44,570 bases of DNA from Patescibacteria group bacterium (GCA_023484515.1 JAMDAY010000011.1:1-44570); one strand, 5' to 3'; shown: positions 30,311 through 38,963, numbered from the stretch's first letter. The notes: generated by a model not told the origin, from the sequence alone. Translations and numbers: made by a program.

Positions 30311-33286
30311 TTAATAATCCTTAAACGTGGAGCGATACGCCTCCAGCGCGTCCTTAATTTCCAGTTTAATAAAGTTTTTACCGGCTGTGCCATTAACGGT
30401 TATCACTCCGCTGTTTTTAACAATCCCGATTTTGGCAAAAGCATTGCCTTCCATTAATTTTTCAAAAATTTTGGCCTTCTTCGGGTTAACCGTTGCCAAA
30501 ATCCTGCCCTGGCTTTCGCTGTAGAGCATGGTGTAGTCGGCTTTGGCGCTGCCTGAAATTTTTCCCAGATTGATTTCCCCGCCCAAATTGCCGCCCATTA
30601 AGGCCTTGGCCAGGGCAGCGGCCAAACCGCCTTTGTTGACGCTAATGGCGGAAGCAGCCAAATTTTGCTGTGCGGCGCGGTAGAAGGCGCGGTAAAGTTT
30701 TAGGTTTTTTTCCGCGTCCACGGCCGGCGCGTTATTGCCAAGTTCGCCGGACATCTTTAAAAATTCGCTGCCGCCCAATTCGTTGTGCGTTTCGCCCAAA
30801 AGGTAAATATAGTCTCCCGGCATTTTGGCATCTAGCGATACGGTTTTGGCAATGTCCGGGACTATGCCAATGGCGGAAATTAGCAGAGTCGGCGGAATGG
30901 AAATTTTTACGGGGCAACCGGCATTGTCAAATCCTTTAAAATCGTTGAACATGCTGTCCTTGCCGGAAATAAAAGGCGTGCCGAATGCCGTGGCGTAATC
31001 GTAACACGCTTTGGCAGCCTGCTTTAATTGGTAAAGCTTTTCCGGCTCGTTGGAAGAACACCAGCAGAAATTGTCCAGCAGCGCCATGTAGTCCACATTG
31101 GCTCCGGCTGCCACGGCCGCGCGGATGGCGGTGTCTATGGCGCAGGCTGCCATATTGTATGTATTGATGTCGGAATAAGCGGGAGTAAGGCCGTAAGCCA
31201 AGACCACGCCTTTTTTGGAAGTTAGAACCGGGCGCGTCACGCTGGCGTCCGCGTTAATTAGTCCTGCGCCCTGCAAAGGTTTTAGCACGGAACCGCCCTG
31301 CACTTCGTAATCGTATTGGCTTGAAATAAAACCAAAGCCGGCAATGTTCGGCTGGGAAAGCAAGGACAGCCATTGGCCGGCCGAGCAGGGACTGCCGGAA
31401 ATTTCCGGGTCAGGATATTTTTTTTCTATTGTCTCGGAATGTTGGGTTTTGGAAGGCCTGCCGTTATGCAGGAATTCCATGTTTATGTCCACAACCTTCT
31501 GCTTGCCGAATTTTACCGCGCATTTGCCGCTGTTCGTAAATTTGCCAATTATAGTGGCTTCCACGCCGCGGCGCTTCATTAAGGCTGAAAATTCCTTCCA
31601 TTTGTTTTTAGGCACGGCCAAAGTCATGCGCTCCTGGGATTCCGATATCCAAATTTGCCAGGGGGAGAGTCCGGGATATTTTAGCGGCACTTTGTCCAGC
31701 CAGACTTCGCAGCCGCCGGATTGGGTAGCCATTTCCGCCACGGAAGAGGAAAGCCCGCCTGCGCCGTCGTCGGTTATGCTGTTGTATAAATTTTTTTGCC
31801 TGGCTTCCTTAACCAGGGCGTCGCTCATTTTTTTCTGGGTAATAGGGTCGCCAATCTGCACGGCCCCGGCCGGGCTGCCTTTGTCCAGGGCTTCGGAAGA
31901 AAACGTGGCGCCGTGGATGCCGTCCAGGCCCACGCGGCCGCCGGCCATGACAATATAGTCTCCAGGCTCGGCTTTTTTCAGGTGGGATAGCTTTTTGCCG
32001 ATTTTTTTTGGGATTAACCCTACGGTTCCGGCGAACACCAAAGGCTTGCCGCGGTAACGCGGGTCAAAGCATATCGTTCCCTGGTTGGTGGGGATGCCGC
32101 TCTGGTTGCCGCCGGCGTTGACGCCCGCAACCACGCCTTCCATAATGCGCCGGGCCGAAAGCATTTTCTGCGTTTTTTCCGCGTCGCGGAAAAGTTCCGT
32201 CTTGTCGCGCGGGTCGGCCAAACAATATCCATAAACATTTATCACCGGCTTGGCGCCCAAACCGAATCCCAATGCGTCGCGGTTTACGCCCACAATTCCG
32301 GTAATGGCCCCGCCAAAAGGGTCCAAGGCCGAAGGGGAATTGTGGGTTTCCACTTTGTGGGTTATTAAATAGTCGTCATCAAATTCAATGGCGCCGGAAT
32401 TGTCCGTAAACACGGAAACGCAAAAGTCGCGGTTGTGTTTATTTTTTTGTTCCCGAATTTTTTCCGTGGCGCCCTTAATGTAAGTTTTGTATAATCCTTT
32501 TTCCACCTCGTCCAGGGGGTCGGCAAAAATGGTGTGTTTGCAGTGTTCGCTCCAGGTTTGCGCCAGGCTTTCCAGCTCCACGTCGGTCGGCTGCCTGCCC
32601 TGGCGGTTAAAGTAGTCGCGGATGGTTTTTAGGCTGTCCAAATCCAGGGACAGCGGCCCGCGGCGGGTGCCGTCTGCGTTTAAAATGCCCTGCTTGCCCA
32701 GTTGGGCCAGCTCGGTATCGGGAATGTTTAAATTGATTTTAACCGGCTTGGGCGTTTTGCCTAACTTGACTTTGGGCAAATTAAGCGGCAGCCCGTTGTT
32801 TTTTTGGTATTGGTTAAAATTTAAAACAACAGCCTTTTGGATGAGCGGGTTATACAGGCTGTCAGTTATGGTTTGCGCGTCTTTTGCCCAGTCAGCCGGT
32901 TTGCCGTTTTTTATTTCAACAAATATTGCCTGGCTGGAATAAACGTTTTCCCCGGGCTTAAACTTAATGCGCAGGCCGTCCTCCAGCGTTTCTTTGGCCG
33001 TGTTGCCGGCGTTGTCAGTTACGCCCGGCAAAAAAGAAATTTCCGCGACAAAGGAGAATTTTTCCGGCGCTGGCATTGTTAAGGAAGAAATTTCCAGCAA
33101 GGGATTGGTTAAAAGTTCCTGCGCTTTGGCAATTTGTTTTTCCGAAAGTTTGGTATCTATAGTATAGCTGTCCGCTATGGCCACGTCTTGGATTTGGCCG
33201 GACAGGCCCAGACTTTGGAAATATTTCTTTTTGGCCCGCGCCCTGGCGTCGGGGACGCGGTATTTTATGTTAATCCTGGTCGGCAT
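30311..33286 (-). CDS. purL: FGAM synthase large subunit with PurS-like N terminus
   Basis: A 991-residue phosphoribosylformylglycinamidine synthase. The catalytic part carries TWSEHCKHTIF, LITHKVETHNSPSALDPFGG, GVNAGGNQSGIPT, SITDDGAGGLSSSVAEMATQ and FISGKDSMFND. It lacks a glutaminase domain, consistent with a separate purQ downstream. The first ~175 residues look like two PurS-type halves (INIKYRVPDAR...LLTNPLLE and FVAEISFLPGVTDN...LYNPLIQKAV). This explains the absence of a separate purS and places it between small (about 740) and large (about 1300) PurL types. It is the first gene of the coupled purL-kinase-purQ unit. Confidence 0.96.
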   Translation of the reverse strand: MPTRINIKYRVPDARARAKKKYFQSLGLSGQIQDVAIADSYTIDTKLSEKQIAKAQELLTNPLLEISSLTMPAPEKFSFVAEISFLPGVTDNAGNTAKETLEDGLRIKFKPGENVYSSQAIFVEIKNGKPADWAKDAQTITDSLYNPLIQKAVVLNFNQYQKNNGLPLNLPKVKLGKTPKPVKINLNIPDTELAQLGKQGILNADGTRRGPLSLDLDSLKTIRDYFNRQGRQPTDVELESLAQTWSEHCKHTIFADPLDEVEKGLYKTYIKGATEKIREQKNKHNRDFCVSVFTDNSGAIEFDDDYLITHKVETHNSPSALDPFGGAITGIVGVNRDALGFGLGAKPVINVYGYCLADPRDKTELFRDAEKTQKMLSARRIMEGVVAGVNAGGNQSGIPTNQGTICFDPRYRGKPLVFAGTVGLIPKKIGKKLSHLKKAEPGDYIVMAGGRVGLDGIHGATFSSEALDKGSPAGAVQIGDPITQKKMSDALVKEARQKNLYNSITDDGAGGLSSSVAEMATQSGGCEVWLDKVPLKYPGLSPWQIWISESQERMTLAVPKNKWKEFSALMKRRGVEATIIGKFTNSGKCAVKFGKQKVVDINMEFLHNGRPSKTQHSETIEKKYPDPEISGSPCSAGQWLSLLSQPNIAGFGFISSQYDYEVQGGSVLKPLQGAGLINADASVTRPVLTSKKGVVLAYGLTPAYSDINTYNMAACAIDTAIRAAVAAGANVDYMALLDNFCWCSSNEPEKLYQLKQAAKACYDYATAFGTPFISGKDSMFNDFKGFDNAGCPVKISIPPTLLISAIGIVPDIAKTVSLDAKMPGDYIYLLGETHNELGGSEFLKMSGELGNNAPAVDAEKNLKLYRAFYRAAQQNLAASAISVNKGGLAAALAKALMGGNLGGEINLGKISGSAKADYTMLYSESQGRILATVNPKKAKIFEKLMEGNAFAKIGIVKNSGVITVNGTAGKNFIKLEIKDALEAYRSTFKDY

Positions 33287-33419
33287 AAATAGAAATAATC
33301 TTCCAAAATTTTTCCGGTGATGGAAGATGTGTCGGCTATAAATTCGTTATTATAGGGGCATTCGTTAGCCGCGCTTTATGCCTGCATTATAACGGTTCGG
33401 GGCGGGATAGTCAAAGACT

Positions 33420-33680
33420 GCATAGCTGCAGAACGGATAAACACAGATCAAGGCAAACGGATATTCACGGATTACGGATAAACCCCGCACCGGCCGGCCT
33501 GAAGGTCTCCGGTCCAGGACGCAGATTAAGGATCACAGATATCACGGACAGTAGGAACAGGCCAAGAAGGATGCGCCGGATAAAGCCATTGCCAAGCTGG
33601 CCATTGATGTCAAAGACGTAGGGACAGGTCTAGACCTGTCCCTACAAGGACAGGGGCGGAGCAAACAAAGGAAGTAGTTG
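33420..33680. repeat. Dispersed intergenic repeats with a 28-bp perfect palindrome
   Basis: The region 33287-34334 has no convincing gene. It holds AACGGATAAACACAGAT and GCAAACGGATATTCACGGAT words shared with 9876-9960, and a perfect palindrome at 33618-33645 (GTAGGGACAGGTCT plus its complement). The following GGAGCAAACAAAGG is shared with 9950-9960. It resembles short non-autonomous palindromic repeats. Confidence 0.75.
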
Positions 33681-33776
33681 CCCCATTCATTAAGCTGTTC
33701 ATTCCGCATATTTTAATGTTAGCCGGAATATCCGAAAACCTTGCCCTCTAAAGCAGGCAACAGACCTATAAAGAAT

Positions 33777-33830
33777 GTAGGGGCAAGCTTTAGCTGCCCG
33801 CAGTTCGGGCGCCCAAAGGGCAGCCCCTAC
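33777..33830. repeat. Palindromic repeat GTAGGGGC...GCCCCTAC
   Basis: Outer arms 33777-33784 and 33823-33830 are complementary, and the interior TGCCCGCAGTTCGGGCGCCC is itself partly self-complementary (GCCCG/CGGGC). It has the same GTAGGGG...CCCCTAC end type as the palindrome at 33618. Confidence 0.6.
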
Positions 33831-33894
33831 AAAGGATGATTTATCTTGCCACAGTGCCGCCTGGTACGGGACTTGCAATGGGCATGCAAAATGC

Positions 33895-34090
33895 GGTGTC
33901 ATTGCTGGCATAAAGCGCGGTGTCATTGCGAGGAAGCCGGGTGCATCCGAGGCTGACGAAGCAAACTATCCCGCGTGTCATCGCGAGTGCATCCGAAGCG
34001 ATCTGTTCCAGGCAAAGGAAAAGATTGCTTCGGCAAGACAAAGCCCTTGCCTCGCAACGACACCATAGGGACGCAATGACACGGGACTTG
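33895..34090. repeat. TGTCATTGCGAGG-type repeats
   Basis: Several degenerate copies of a GTCATTGCGAGG / GAAGCGATCTGTTCC / CTCGCAACGACAC motif in both orientations. This dispersed repeat type is seen in many unrelated bacterial genomes. ORFs across it are repeat translation and are not called. Confidence 0.6.
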
Positions 34091-34152
34091 CAATGCCATA
34101 GGGAAAAGAACCTTAAAAAACTCCTAATAAACCTTAAGCCCTGCCTATTGGG

Positions 34153-34180
34153 GAACGCCACAACACGTGTTGTGGCGTTC
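34153..34180. repeat. 28-bp perfect palindrome
   Basis: GAACGCCACAACAC (34153-34166) and its exact complement (34167-34180). It lies 18 bp before the conserved-core repeat at 34199. No T-run follows. Confidence 0.7.
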
Positions 34181-34198
34181 AGGAGGCATATGTTTGGG

Positions 34199-34294
34199 TG
34201 ATGACGCACATCTGGGACAATCTTCCTTAAGTTTGGTTGGTGATGATTATTATCCGGTAATCTAAAAACCGCTTATCCCAGATGTGCGTCATCA
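34199..34294. repeat. Conserved-core structured repeat, copy A
   Basis: A 96-nt unit. Perfect 19-bp arms (TGATGACGCACATCTGGGA, 34199-34217, with 34276-34294) enclose a core containing TTCCTTAAG, a TTGNTNATGAT block and GTAATCTAAAAACC. Copy F (42531-42626) has the same arms and nearly the same core in inverted orientation. Other copies (34823, 36023, 38964, 40485, 42631) keep core words but have different arms. Confidence 0.88.
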
Positions 34295-34334
34295 TTGCCT
34301 CTAAGCCTAAGAGCCGCCCTTCGTCTTTACGAAT

Positions 34335-34451
34335 ATGGACTCCTGGCCCAGAATAAAAAAATATATTGCCAAAGAAATCGGGACCGGCTATGCCATTGCC
34401 TTGGTTTTGGCAATCTTGTTTTTAGTGGTGTTGTATTTTTTGGGGAAATAA
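34335..34451 (+). CDS. 38-residue single-TM protein
   Basis: A small frame found by eye: MDSWPRIKKYIAKEIGTGYA then a hydrophobic helix (IALVLAILFLVVLYFLG) and a final Lys. A basic N terminus followed by one span is typical of small bacterial membrane proteins. No SD is obvious. A hairpin (34456-34464 with 34472-34480, AGGGGCCTT/AAGGCCCCT) begins 5 bp after the stop. It is not certain that it is translated; composition and the following hairpin favour it. Confidence 0.45.
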   Translation: MDSWPRIKKYIAKEIGTGYAIALVLAILFLVVLYFLGK

Positions 34452-34822
34452 AATAAGGGGCCTTGGCTAGTAAGGCCCCTGTGAAGCGATAATCAAGCAC
34501 CGTCCACCCTTTCTCTAGCCGCAAAAGGGCAATGCCGATGCCGTTCAAACCGGCAATAGCGTTTGCAGCCCTTAGCCTTGCGGCAATAGGGTGCGTTATT
34601 ATATATCCAGAGCAAACTTGAAGGAAATTGGAGTGAAATTGAAGGGAAATTTTCCGGGTTTTGAGAGTGTTTGGATGGGGGCTCTGGATATTTTCTCATA
34701 CTTCATCTTTTATTTTTTGTTCTATAAGCACCTCCTTTTTATTTCCGTTGCAGATAGCTTAATTGTAGCCTGTTTGTAAATATAATCAAGTATAAAATAA
34801 AAGGCAGAAAATTTATATACGA
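34452..34822. other. Gene-poor stretch
   Basis: Apart from the hairpin at 34456-34480 I see no gene. A strong SD-like AAAGGAGGTGC occurs on the minus strand (34737-34727), but no good start codon follows at the right distance. The nearest ATG opens only a 34-codon frame. Confidence 0.3.
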
Positions 34823-34916
34823 GAGGGCCGCCCTGTGGGATTATGTGTTTTAAGATGGGCAGATGATGGTCATAAACTAATAATCTAAAATCTGTTTGTC
34901 CCACAGGGCGGCCCTC
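34823..34916. repeat. Conserved-core structured repeat, copy B
   Basis: Perfect 18-bp arms (GAGGGCCGCCCTGTGGGA, 34823-34840, with 34899-34916) differ completely from copy A outside the GGGA/TCCC closing bases. The core keeps TTTTAAGAT, GATGATGGTCAT and TAATAATCTAAAATCTGTTT. Confidence 0.85.
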
Positions 34917-34930
34917 ATACACACGCAAAT

Positions 34931-35061
34931 ATCCGCCTTCGCCCTGAAGGGTTATGGCGGATTATTTATATAAACACTGTCTTGATTGATATTGTCAGCA
35001 TCCGCCTTCGCTCCTTCGGAGCTACGGCGGATTATTTTCTATATTTTACCCCTTCGGGGTA
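34931..35061. repeat. ATCCGCC...GGCGGAT hairpins and a CCCCTTCGGGG hairpin
   Basis: Two related hairpins (34931-34962 and 35000-35032) share ATCCGCCTTCGC...GGCGGATTATT with differing loops. TACCCCTTCGGGGTA is at 35047-35061. They lie downstream of the secreted-protein gene at 35175 on the minus strand; the last may serve as its terminator. Confidence 0.6.
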
Positions 35062-35174
35062 TTCTTATGGTAAATAAAAAAAGGAACCGGAAGGTCCCTT
35101 GGGCAGGCGAGAAAATCCATTGCGGATTCACGCTGTCCATGAGAGCCTTCCGGCCGGAAGCTACGTTCCGCATG

Positions 35175-35711
35175 CTATACTGCGTAGTAGTAGCTATTCC
35201 GTCCCGCTGCCACAGGTTTGATGACATTGTATGCCACCTCCTGGGCGGGCGAGTTCTGATCGCGCAGCAACCTCGCCACCAAAAGCAGGCGAGCTTTGGC
35301 GGCCGAAATGTGGTAAAGGGTGTTGGTAACTACGACCGCGCCCGTCGTGAGTACGGTGGGGCCGGTGGTGATACCGTTAGCATCAGTGGTCAGAGCGGTA
35401 GTGTTGGCCGGCATCGTCGCTGATTCGTGCGAATACTTCAGCGCGTTTTTTTCTGTCCCGGAGATGTCGGTGTCGCCGGCGGTCTGAACCTTGAAGACGA
35501 TGCCGCTGACCTCCGATGCCTGGTTAGGCGCTTCGGGCGAAGCCGTCTTGATGTTCATCACTTGCTGCTGAACCTGGCTGTTTTCGATCACGGCCTGCGT
35601 TCCGTTCGTGTTCGTCGTGAACGGGGGCGATGCCGCGACTGCGACCTGCAAAGCGAATAACGCGATCGCGATAATCATCAGTGTCCGGTTGAAAGTGAGA
35701 CGCTTCTTCAT
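35175..35711 (-). CDS. Secreted protein of unknown function
   Basis: A 178-residue protein. A signal peptide (KKRLTFNRTLMIIAIALFAL then QVAVAASPP) is followed by a mature part rich in Thr, Ala, Val and Asn with a beta-rich look. It contains QQVMNIKTASPEAPNQASEV and NALKYSHESATMPANTTALT, and a more conserved-looking C-terminal segment (AKARLLLVARLLRDQNSPAQ). ATG 35711 follows AAGGAGAG; the longer frame from 35768 would hide the signal peptide. The base composition (more GC-balanced, less A-rich) differs from the neighbours, hinting at transfer. No family recognised. Confidence 0.68.
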   Translation of the reverse strand: MKKRLTFNRTLMIIAIALFALQVAVAASPPFTTNTNGTQAVIENSQVQQQVMNIKTASPEAPNQASEVSGIVFKVQTAGDTDISGTEKNALKYSHESATMPANTTALTTDANGITTGPTVLTTGAVVVTNTLYHISAAKARLLLVARLLRDQNSPAQEVAYNVIKPVAAGRNSYYYAV

Positions 35712-36022
35712 CGCTTCTCTCCTTTTGAATGCCCTCTGCCCTGACGCAGAAGGCTGGGAATCCGGCATTGCGCCGGGGTGAGGGGGTGCAGGCCCCTGGC
35801 CTTTTTTGATCGGAGTAATCCAATAATACTTTACTTATGGCAAGTTGTCAAATTTTGCCTTTAATATAGGCAAATTTTAAAATGGCAAACATTGCTAAAA
35901 TTAGCCTTAAATAAGTAGAAAATTGGGATGGTAAACAAAGTGGTATAATGTAGGTAATTGAAAGATTGAAAATTGAAAGATTTAAAAATTGGGGATTGCT
36001 TAGAAAAAGGCGGTCGGGGCAG

Positions 36023-36117
36023 TTGATGGTGTTTATCTGGGACAATCTTCCTTAAGCTGGATTGATAATGATTACCATCAGATAATCTAAAAACCACTTA
36101 TTGTGGTCACCGTCAAG
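36023..36117. repeat. Conserved-core structured repeat, copy C (arms decayed)
   Basis: The core is intact (TCTGGGACAATCTTCCTTAA, TTGATAATGATTACCATC, ATAATCTAAAAACC) and close to copies A and F. The outer arms (TTGATGGTG near 36023 and CACCGTCAA near 36109) still pair, but the inner arm is disrupted (TTGTGGT in place of TCCCAGA). Confidence 0.7.
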
Positions 36118-36139
36118 GTTTCCATAGCGATTACTAATT

Positions 36140-36685
36140 ATGAGAGTGTTTGTGGCCATACCAATTTCAAAAGAATTGCAGGGGGGGATTTTGGAGTGGG
36201 TGACTAATTTCCAATTTCCAATTTCTAATTTCCAACCACGGTGGCTGCAGGGGAAAAATTTGCACGTAACGCTGGTGCCGCCGTGGCAGACACGGGAGTG
36301 GAAAGCGGAAAGCGAAAAGCTGAGAGCGGTAAAAGGCGCGCCGTTTAAAATCAGGTTCAATCAAATATCCCTAGGCCCGAATCCCAGGGAGCCAAGATTA
36401 ATTTGGGCCGGCGGCCCAACACCGCAAGAGCTGCCAATTTTAAAATCTAATATAGAAAAAGCCCTGGGCAAACAGCCGGAAGACCGTAAATTCAGGATGC
36501 ATATTACGCTGGCGAGGATGAGAACAGCTGATAAATCAGCTGACTACAACCCCCTAAGCAATCAGTTGCCGCAAACAGTAGGCTGGGAGGAAGAAGTTAA
36601 GTCGTTTGTGCTTATGGAGTCGCATCTTTCACCCAAGGGCGCGGATTACGAGGTGCTGGAAGAGTATGGCTTAAAGAAGGATTAA
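36140..36685 (+). CDS. 2'-5' RNA ligase-like 2H phosphoesterase
   Basis: A 181-residue protein of the 2H family (LigT/ThpR). The two HxT motifs are LHVTLVPP (about 41-48) and MHITLARM (about 120-127), with MRVFVAIPISKELQ at the N terminus, as in RNA 2',3'-cyclic phosphodiesterases. Two stretches look like repeat DNA captured in frame: an AATTTCC array at 36205-36235 (residues NFQFPISNFQ), and a REP-like tail at 36523-36549 (residues TADKSADYN). Both lie outside the HxT motifs, so activity may survive. A minus-strand shadow spans the same bases. Confidence 0.85.
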   Translation: MRVFVAIPISKELQGGILEWVTNFQFPISNFQPRWLQGKNLHVTLVPPWQTREWKAESEKLRAVKGAPFKIRFNQISLGPNPREPRLIWAGGPTPQELPILKSNIEKALGKQPEDRKFRMHITLARMRTADKSADYNPLSNQLPQTVGWEEEVKSFVLMESHLSPKGADYEVLEEYGLKKD

Positions 36686-36779
36686 CACGGATAATGCAAA
36701 CGGATAAACACGGATTAAAAACAAGAGCCGCCTTGCGTCCCGCGCGAATTGCGCGGCCGCGAGGCGGCTATGCAGAAAG

Positions 36780-37052
36780 TCAAGCGCGAGAATTTTCGTC
36801 ATCGAAATAATTCTCGTCTCCGTGGCCCTCCAGAAAAGCGTCGTTGGCAGCCAGGCGCCGGCGGAGGTCTTGATTTTGGTGCTTGCTTCGTCGCAGAGAT
36901 GCGAATGCAAGACCGCCCAGGATGCCAAGCATAGTAAACACGAACTTATCCAACCTGGCATCAATCAGCGCTGACGGTTCCGATACGTTTCCTACAGATG
37001 GCATCACGAAGGACACCAAAAAGAAACACAACATCAAAAATGTTCTACGCAT
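36780..37052 (-). CDS. Small membrane protein
   Basis: A 90-residue protein. An N-terminal hydrophobic segment (MRRTFLMLCFFLVSFVMPSV) looks like a signal sequence or first span. A second span at about 38-54 (FVFTMLGILGGLAFASL) follows, then a basic and acidic cytoplasmic tail (RRSKHQNQDLRRR...ENYFDDENS). ATG 37052 is chosen so that the hydrophobic segment is N-terminal. Two frames overlap here; this one has the better membrane pattern. No family recognised. Confidence 0.5.
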   Translation of the reverse strand: MRRTFLMLCFFLVSFVMPSVGNVSEPSALIDARLDKFVFTMLGILGGLAFASLRRSKHQNQDLRRRLAANDAFLEGHGDENYFDDENSRA

Positions 37053-37130
37053 TATTTTCCCTCTATTCAAATTCCCAGCCTTCCGGCCAGGTAGGGTAAT
37101 TATGGCAAAAGGGAAAAATTTTTTCAATTG

Positions 37131-37194
37131 TGGCAATGGTGTTTTTTACGCCGAGGGCTATCCAAAATTGTAAAAAACACCATTGCCATATAAT
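37131..37194 (+). promoter_or_regulatory. 19-bp inverted repeat abutting a TATAAT box
   Basis: TGGCAATGGTGTTTTTTAC (37131-37149) is exactly complementary to 37170-37188, and TATAAT follows at once (37189-37194). The same layout (20-bp arms, 18-nt spacer, TATAAT immediately after) occurs at 41343-41406 with unrelated arm sequence. The arms would cover the -35 region, as an operator or an inserted palindrome would. Confidence 0.5.
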
Positions 37195-37265
37195 ATAGAA
37201 AGTTATTGTAAGAGAATTGCGATGCGATTTCCAGGAATAGTCTTTTGGGGGTATAATATATTTAT

Positions 37266-37427
37266 GGGTCTGTTGCCGAATGCCATTTTGACTGCAATCG
37301 TAGAATTCCGGCGGCTTGTCCCAAAAAATTTATCCGCTTAGCCTACGGCTAAACATCAAAATTTGTTTGCGCCAATCCGCTCGAAATTCTACGATTTCGT
37401 CTTAAAAGCGCATTCGGCAACAGACCC
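37266..37427. repeat. 162-bp MITE-like element with 18-bp terminal inverted repeats
   Basis: The ends GGGTCTGTTGCCGAATGC (37266-37283) and its exact complement (37410-37427) enclose imperfect further pairing (TCGTAGAATT with AATTCTACGA) and a central TTAGCC-TAC-GGCTAA hairpin. It has no ORF. A right-end fragment is at 14799-14887. It ends 6 bp before the ATG of the HAD gene. Confidence 0.85.
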
Positions 37428-37433
37428 TTTTTT

Positions 37434-38237
37434 ATGAAAACATCGGACAAAACCAAATTGGCCATTTTTGACATAGACGGCACCATATTCCGGTCCAGTT
37501 TGCTGATAGAGCTTATTAACGGACTGGTGGAGTTTAACGTGTTTCCGGGAATCGCGAAAAAAGAAATGGAAAAAGACTACGTTGCCTGGCTGGACCGCAA
37601 GGGCAGCTACGAGGACTATATTAACAAAGTCATCCAAATTCATTTAAAATATATCAAGGGATGCCGGCAGGACGCGGTGGAAGAAGTGGCCGCGGTTGTC
37701 GTCAAAAAGATGAGGGACCGGCTTTACCGCTACACCCGCGACTTAATCAAAGAGCTGAAAAAGCAGGATTTTTTGCTAATTTCCATTTCCGGGTCGCCTA
37801 CATATATAGTTTCCAAATTCGCCCAGGCTTTGGGCTTTAACGCTTACTTTGGCAGCGAATACGAAATTAAGGGAGGGCTGTTTACGGGCAGGGTCTTGAA
37901 CGCGGACATTTTTTTGGACAAGCGCCTGGTGCTAAAAAAATATTTGGACAAGCACCATATTAAGGCTGACCTGCAAAATTCCGTGGCCGTGGGCGACACG
38001 GAAAGCGACGTGTCCATGCTGGAACTGGTAGGCCGGCCCATAGCCTTTAACCCCAACAACACCCTGGCTATGTTTGCCAAAAGCAACGGATGGGAAATTG
38101 TGGTGGAACGGAAGGATGCCATATACGAATTGGAAGAATTCAAATTTATTAACCCTAAGAGGATATTAAGGGAAACACGGAAGAATCAGCAGTTATCCGC
38201 AGATCCGGATAGTATCCGTAAATCAGGATCGGAATAG
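37434..38237 (+). CDS. HAD-IB family phosphatase
   Basis: A 267-residue SerB/PSP-like phosphatase. Motif I is AIFDIDGTIFRSS (nucleophile Asp13), motif II is LISISGSPTYIVSKFA, motif III is the Lys of RLVLKKYLDKHH, and motif IV is VAVGDTESDVSMLELVG. The cap region is helical. It ends with a charged tail. The glycosyltransferase ATG is 4 bp after its stop, so the pair is co-transcribed. Possible substrates are phosphoserine-like or lipid/sugar phosphates; the GT neighbour favours envelope metabolism, as inference. Confidence 0.88.
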   Translation: MKTSDKTKLAIFDIDGTIFRSSLLIELINGLVEFNVFPGIAKKEMEKDYVAWLDRKGSYEDYINKVIQIHLKYIKGCRQDAVEEVAAVVVKKMRDRLYRYTRDLIKELKKQDFLLISISGSPTYIVSKFAQALGFNAYFGSEYEIKGGLFTGRVLNADIFLDKRLVLKKYLDKHHIKADLQNSVAVGDTESDVSMLELVGRPIAFNPNNTLAMFAKSNGWEIVVERKDAIYELEEFKFINPKRILRETRKNQQLSADPDSIRKSGSE

Positions 38238-38240
38238 TCT

Positions 38241-38954
38241 ATGTTTATTTCCGTCATTATTCCCGCCTATAACGAAGAAAACTATATCGGGACCGCCATA
38301 GAGAGCGTGCTAAAGAACCCGCCTCCAAATTTACTGGAGGTGGTTGTGGTTAATAATGCCAGCACGGACGGAACCGCAAAAATCGCGTCCCAATTCGCCA
38401 AAGTGCGCGTGGTCACCGAGCCGCAAAAAGGCCTGACCAGGGCGCGGCAGCGCGGCCTTTTGGAAGCCAAGGGCGACATTTTGGCTTACATTGACGCGGA
38501 CAGCAAAGTGCCGGCAAACTGGCTTAACGCCATAAACCGGGAATTCCAAAAAAATCCCGGCTTAGTTTGCCTAAGCGGGCCTTACTATTACTACGACATC
38601 CCATACTGGCAAAAAATTCTGGTCCGTTTGTATTGGAATATTTTAGGGCGCATGGTTTATGCCGTTACCAAATACATGGCGGTGGGAGGCGGGTTTGCCG
38701 CCAGGAAAGAAGCTTTGGCAAAAATTGGCGGCTTTGACACCAGCATAGAATTTTTCGGGGAAGACACGGACATAGCTAGGCGGCTGCACGAGGTCGGCGA
38801 AGTAAAATTTACCAACAAACTGTGCATTTATACTTCCGGCCGCAGGTTTGCCAAGGAAGGCCTAATTAGGACCGGCCTTAAGTATGTGATTAATTACACT
38901 GCCGTGTCCCTGACCAAAAAGCCGGTGCCAATAAAATATAGGGATGTAAGGTAG
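38241..38954 (+). CDS. Family 2 glycosyltransferase
   Basis: A 237-residue GT-A enzyme. SVIIPAYNEENYIGTAIESV at the N terminus binds the nucleotide sugar, VVVNNASTDGTAKIA follows, and LAYIDADSKVPANWLNAI holds the DxD metal motif. FGEDTDIARRLHEVG is the acceptor-side ED motif. The C terminus has a short hydrophobic, basic tail (GLKYVINYTAVSLT) that may associate with the membrane. It probably transfers sugar to a cell-surface lipid or polymer. It is coupled to the HAD phosphatase gene. Confidence 0.92.
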   Translation: MFISVIIPAYNEENYIGTAIESVLKNPPPNLLEVVVVNNASTDGTAKIASQFAKVRVVTEPQKGLTRARQRGLLEAKGDILAYIDADSKVPANWLNAINREFQKNPGLVCLSGPYYYYDIPYWQKILVRLYWNILGRMVYAVTKYMAVGGGFAARKEALAKIGGFDTSIEFFGEDTDIARRLHEVGEVKFTNKLCIYTSGRRFAKEGLIRTGLKYVINYTAVSLTKKPVPIKYRDVR

Positions 38955-38963
38955 CGCAATAAG

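Noticed and set aside
33841-34209. Overlapping ORFs of 93-122 aa on both strands
   Set aside because: They translate the TGTCATTGCGAGG repeats and the 28-bp palindrome; no domain or SD.
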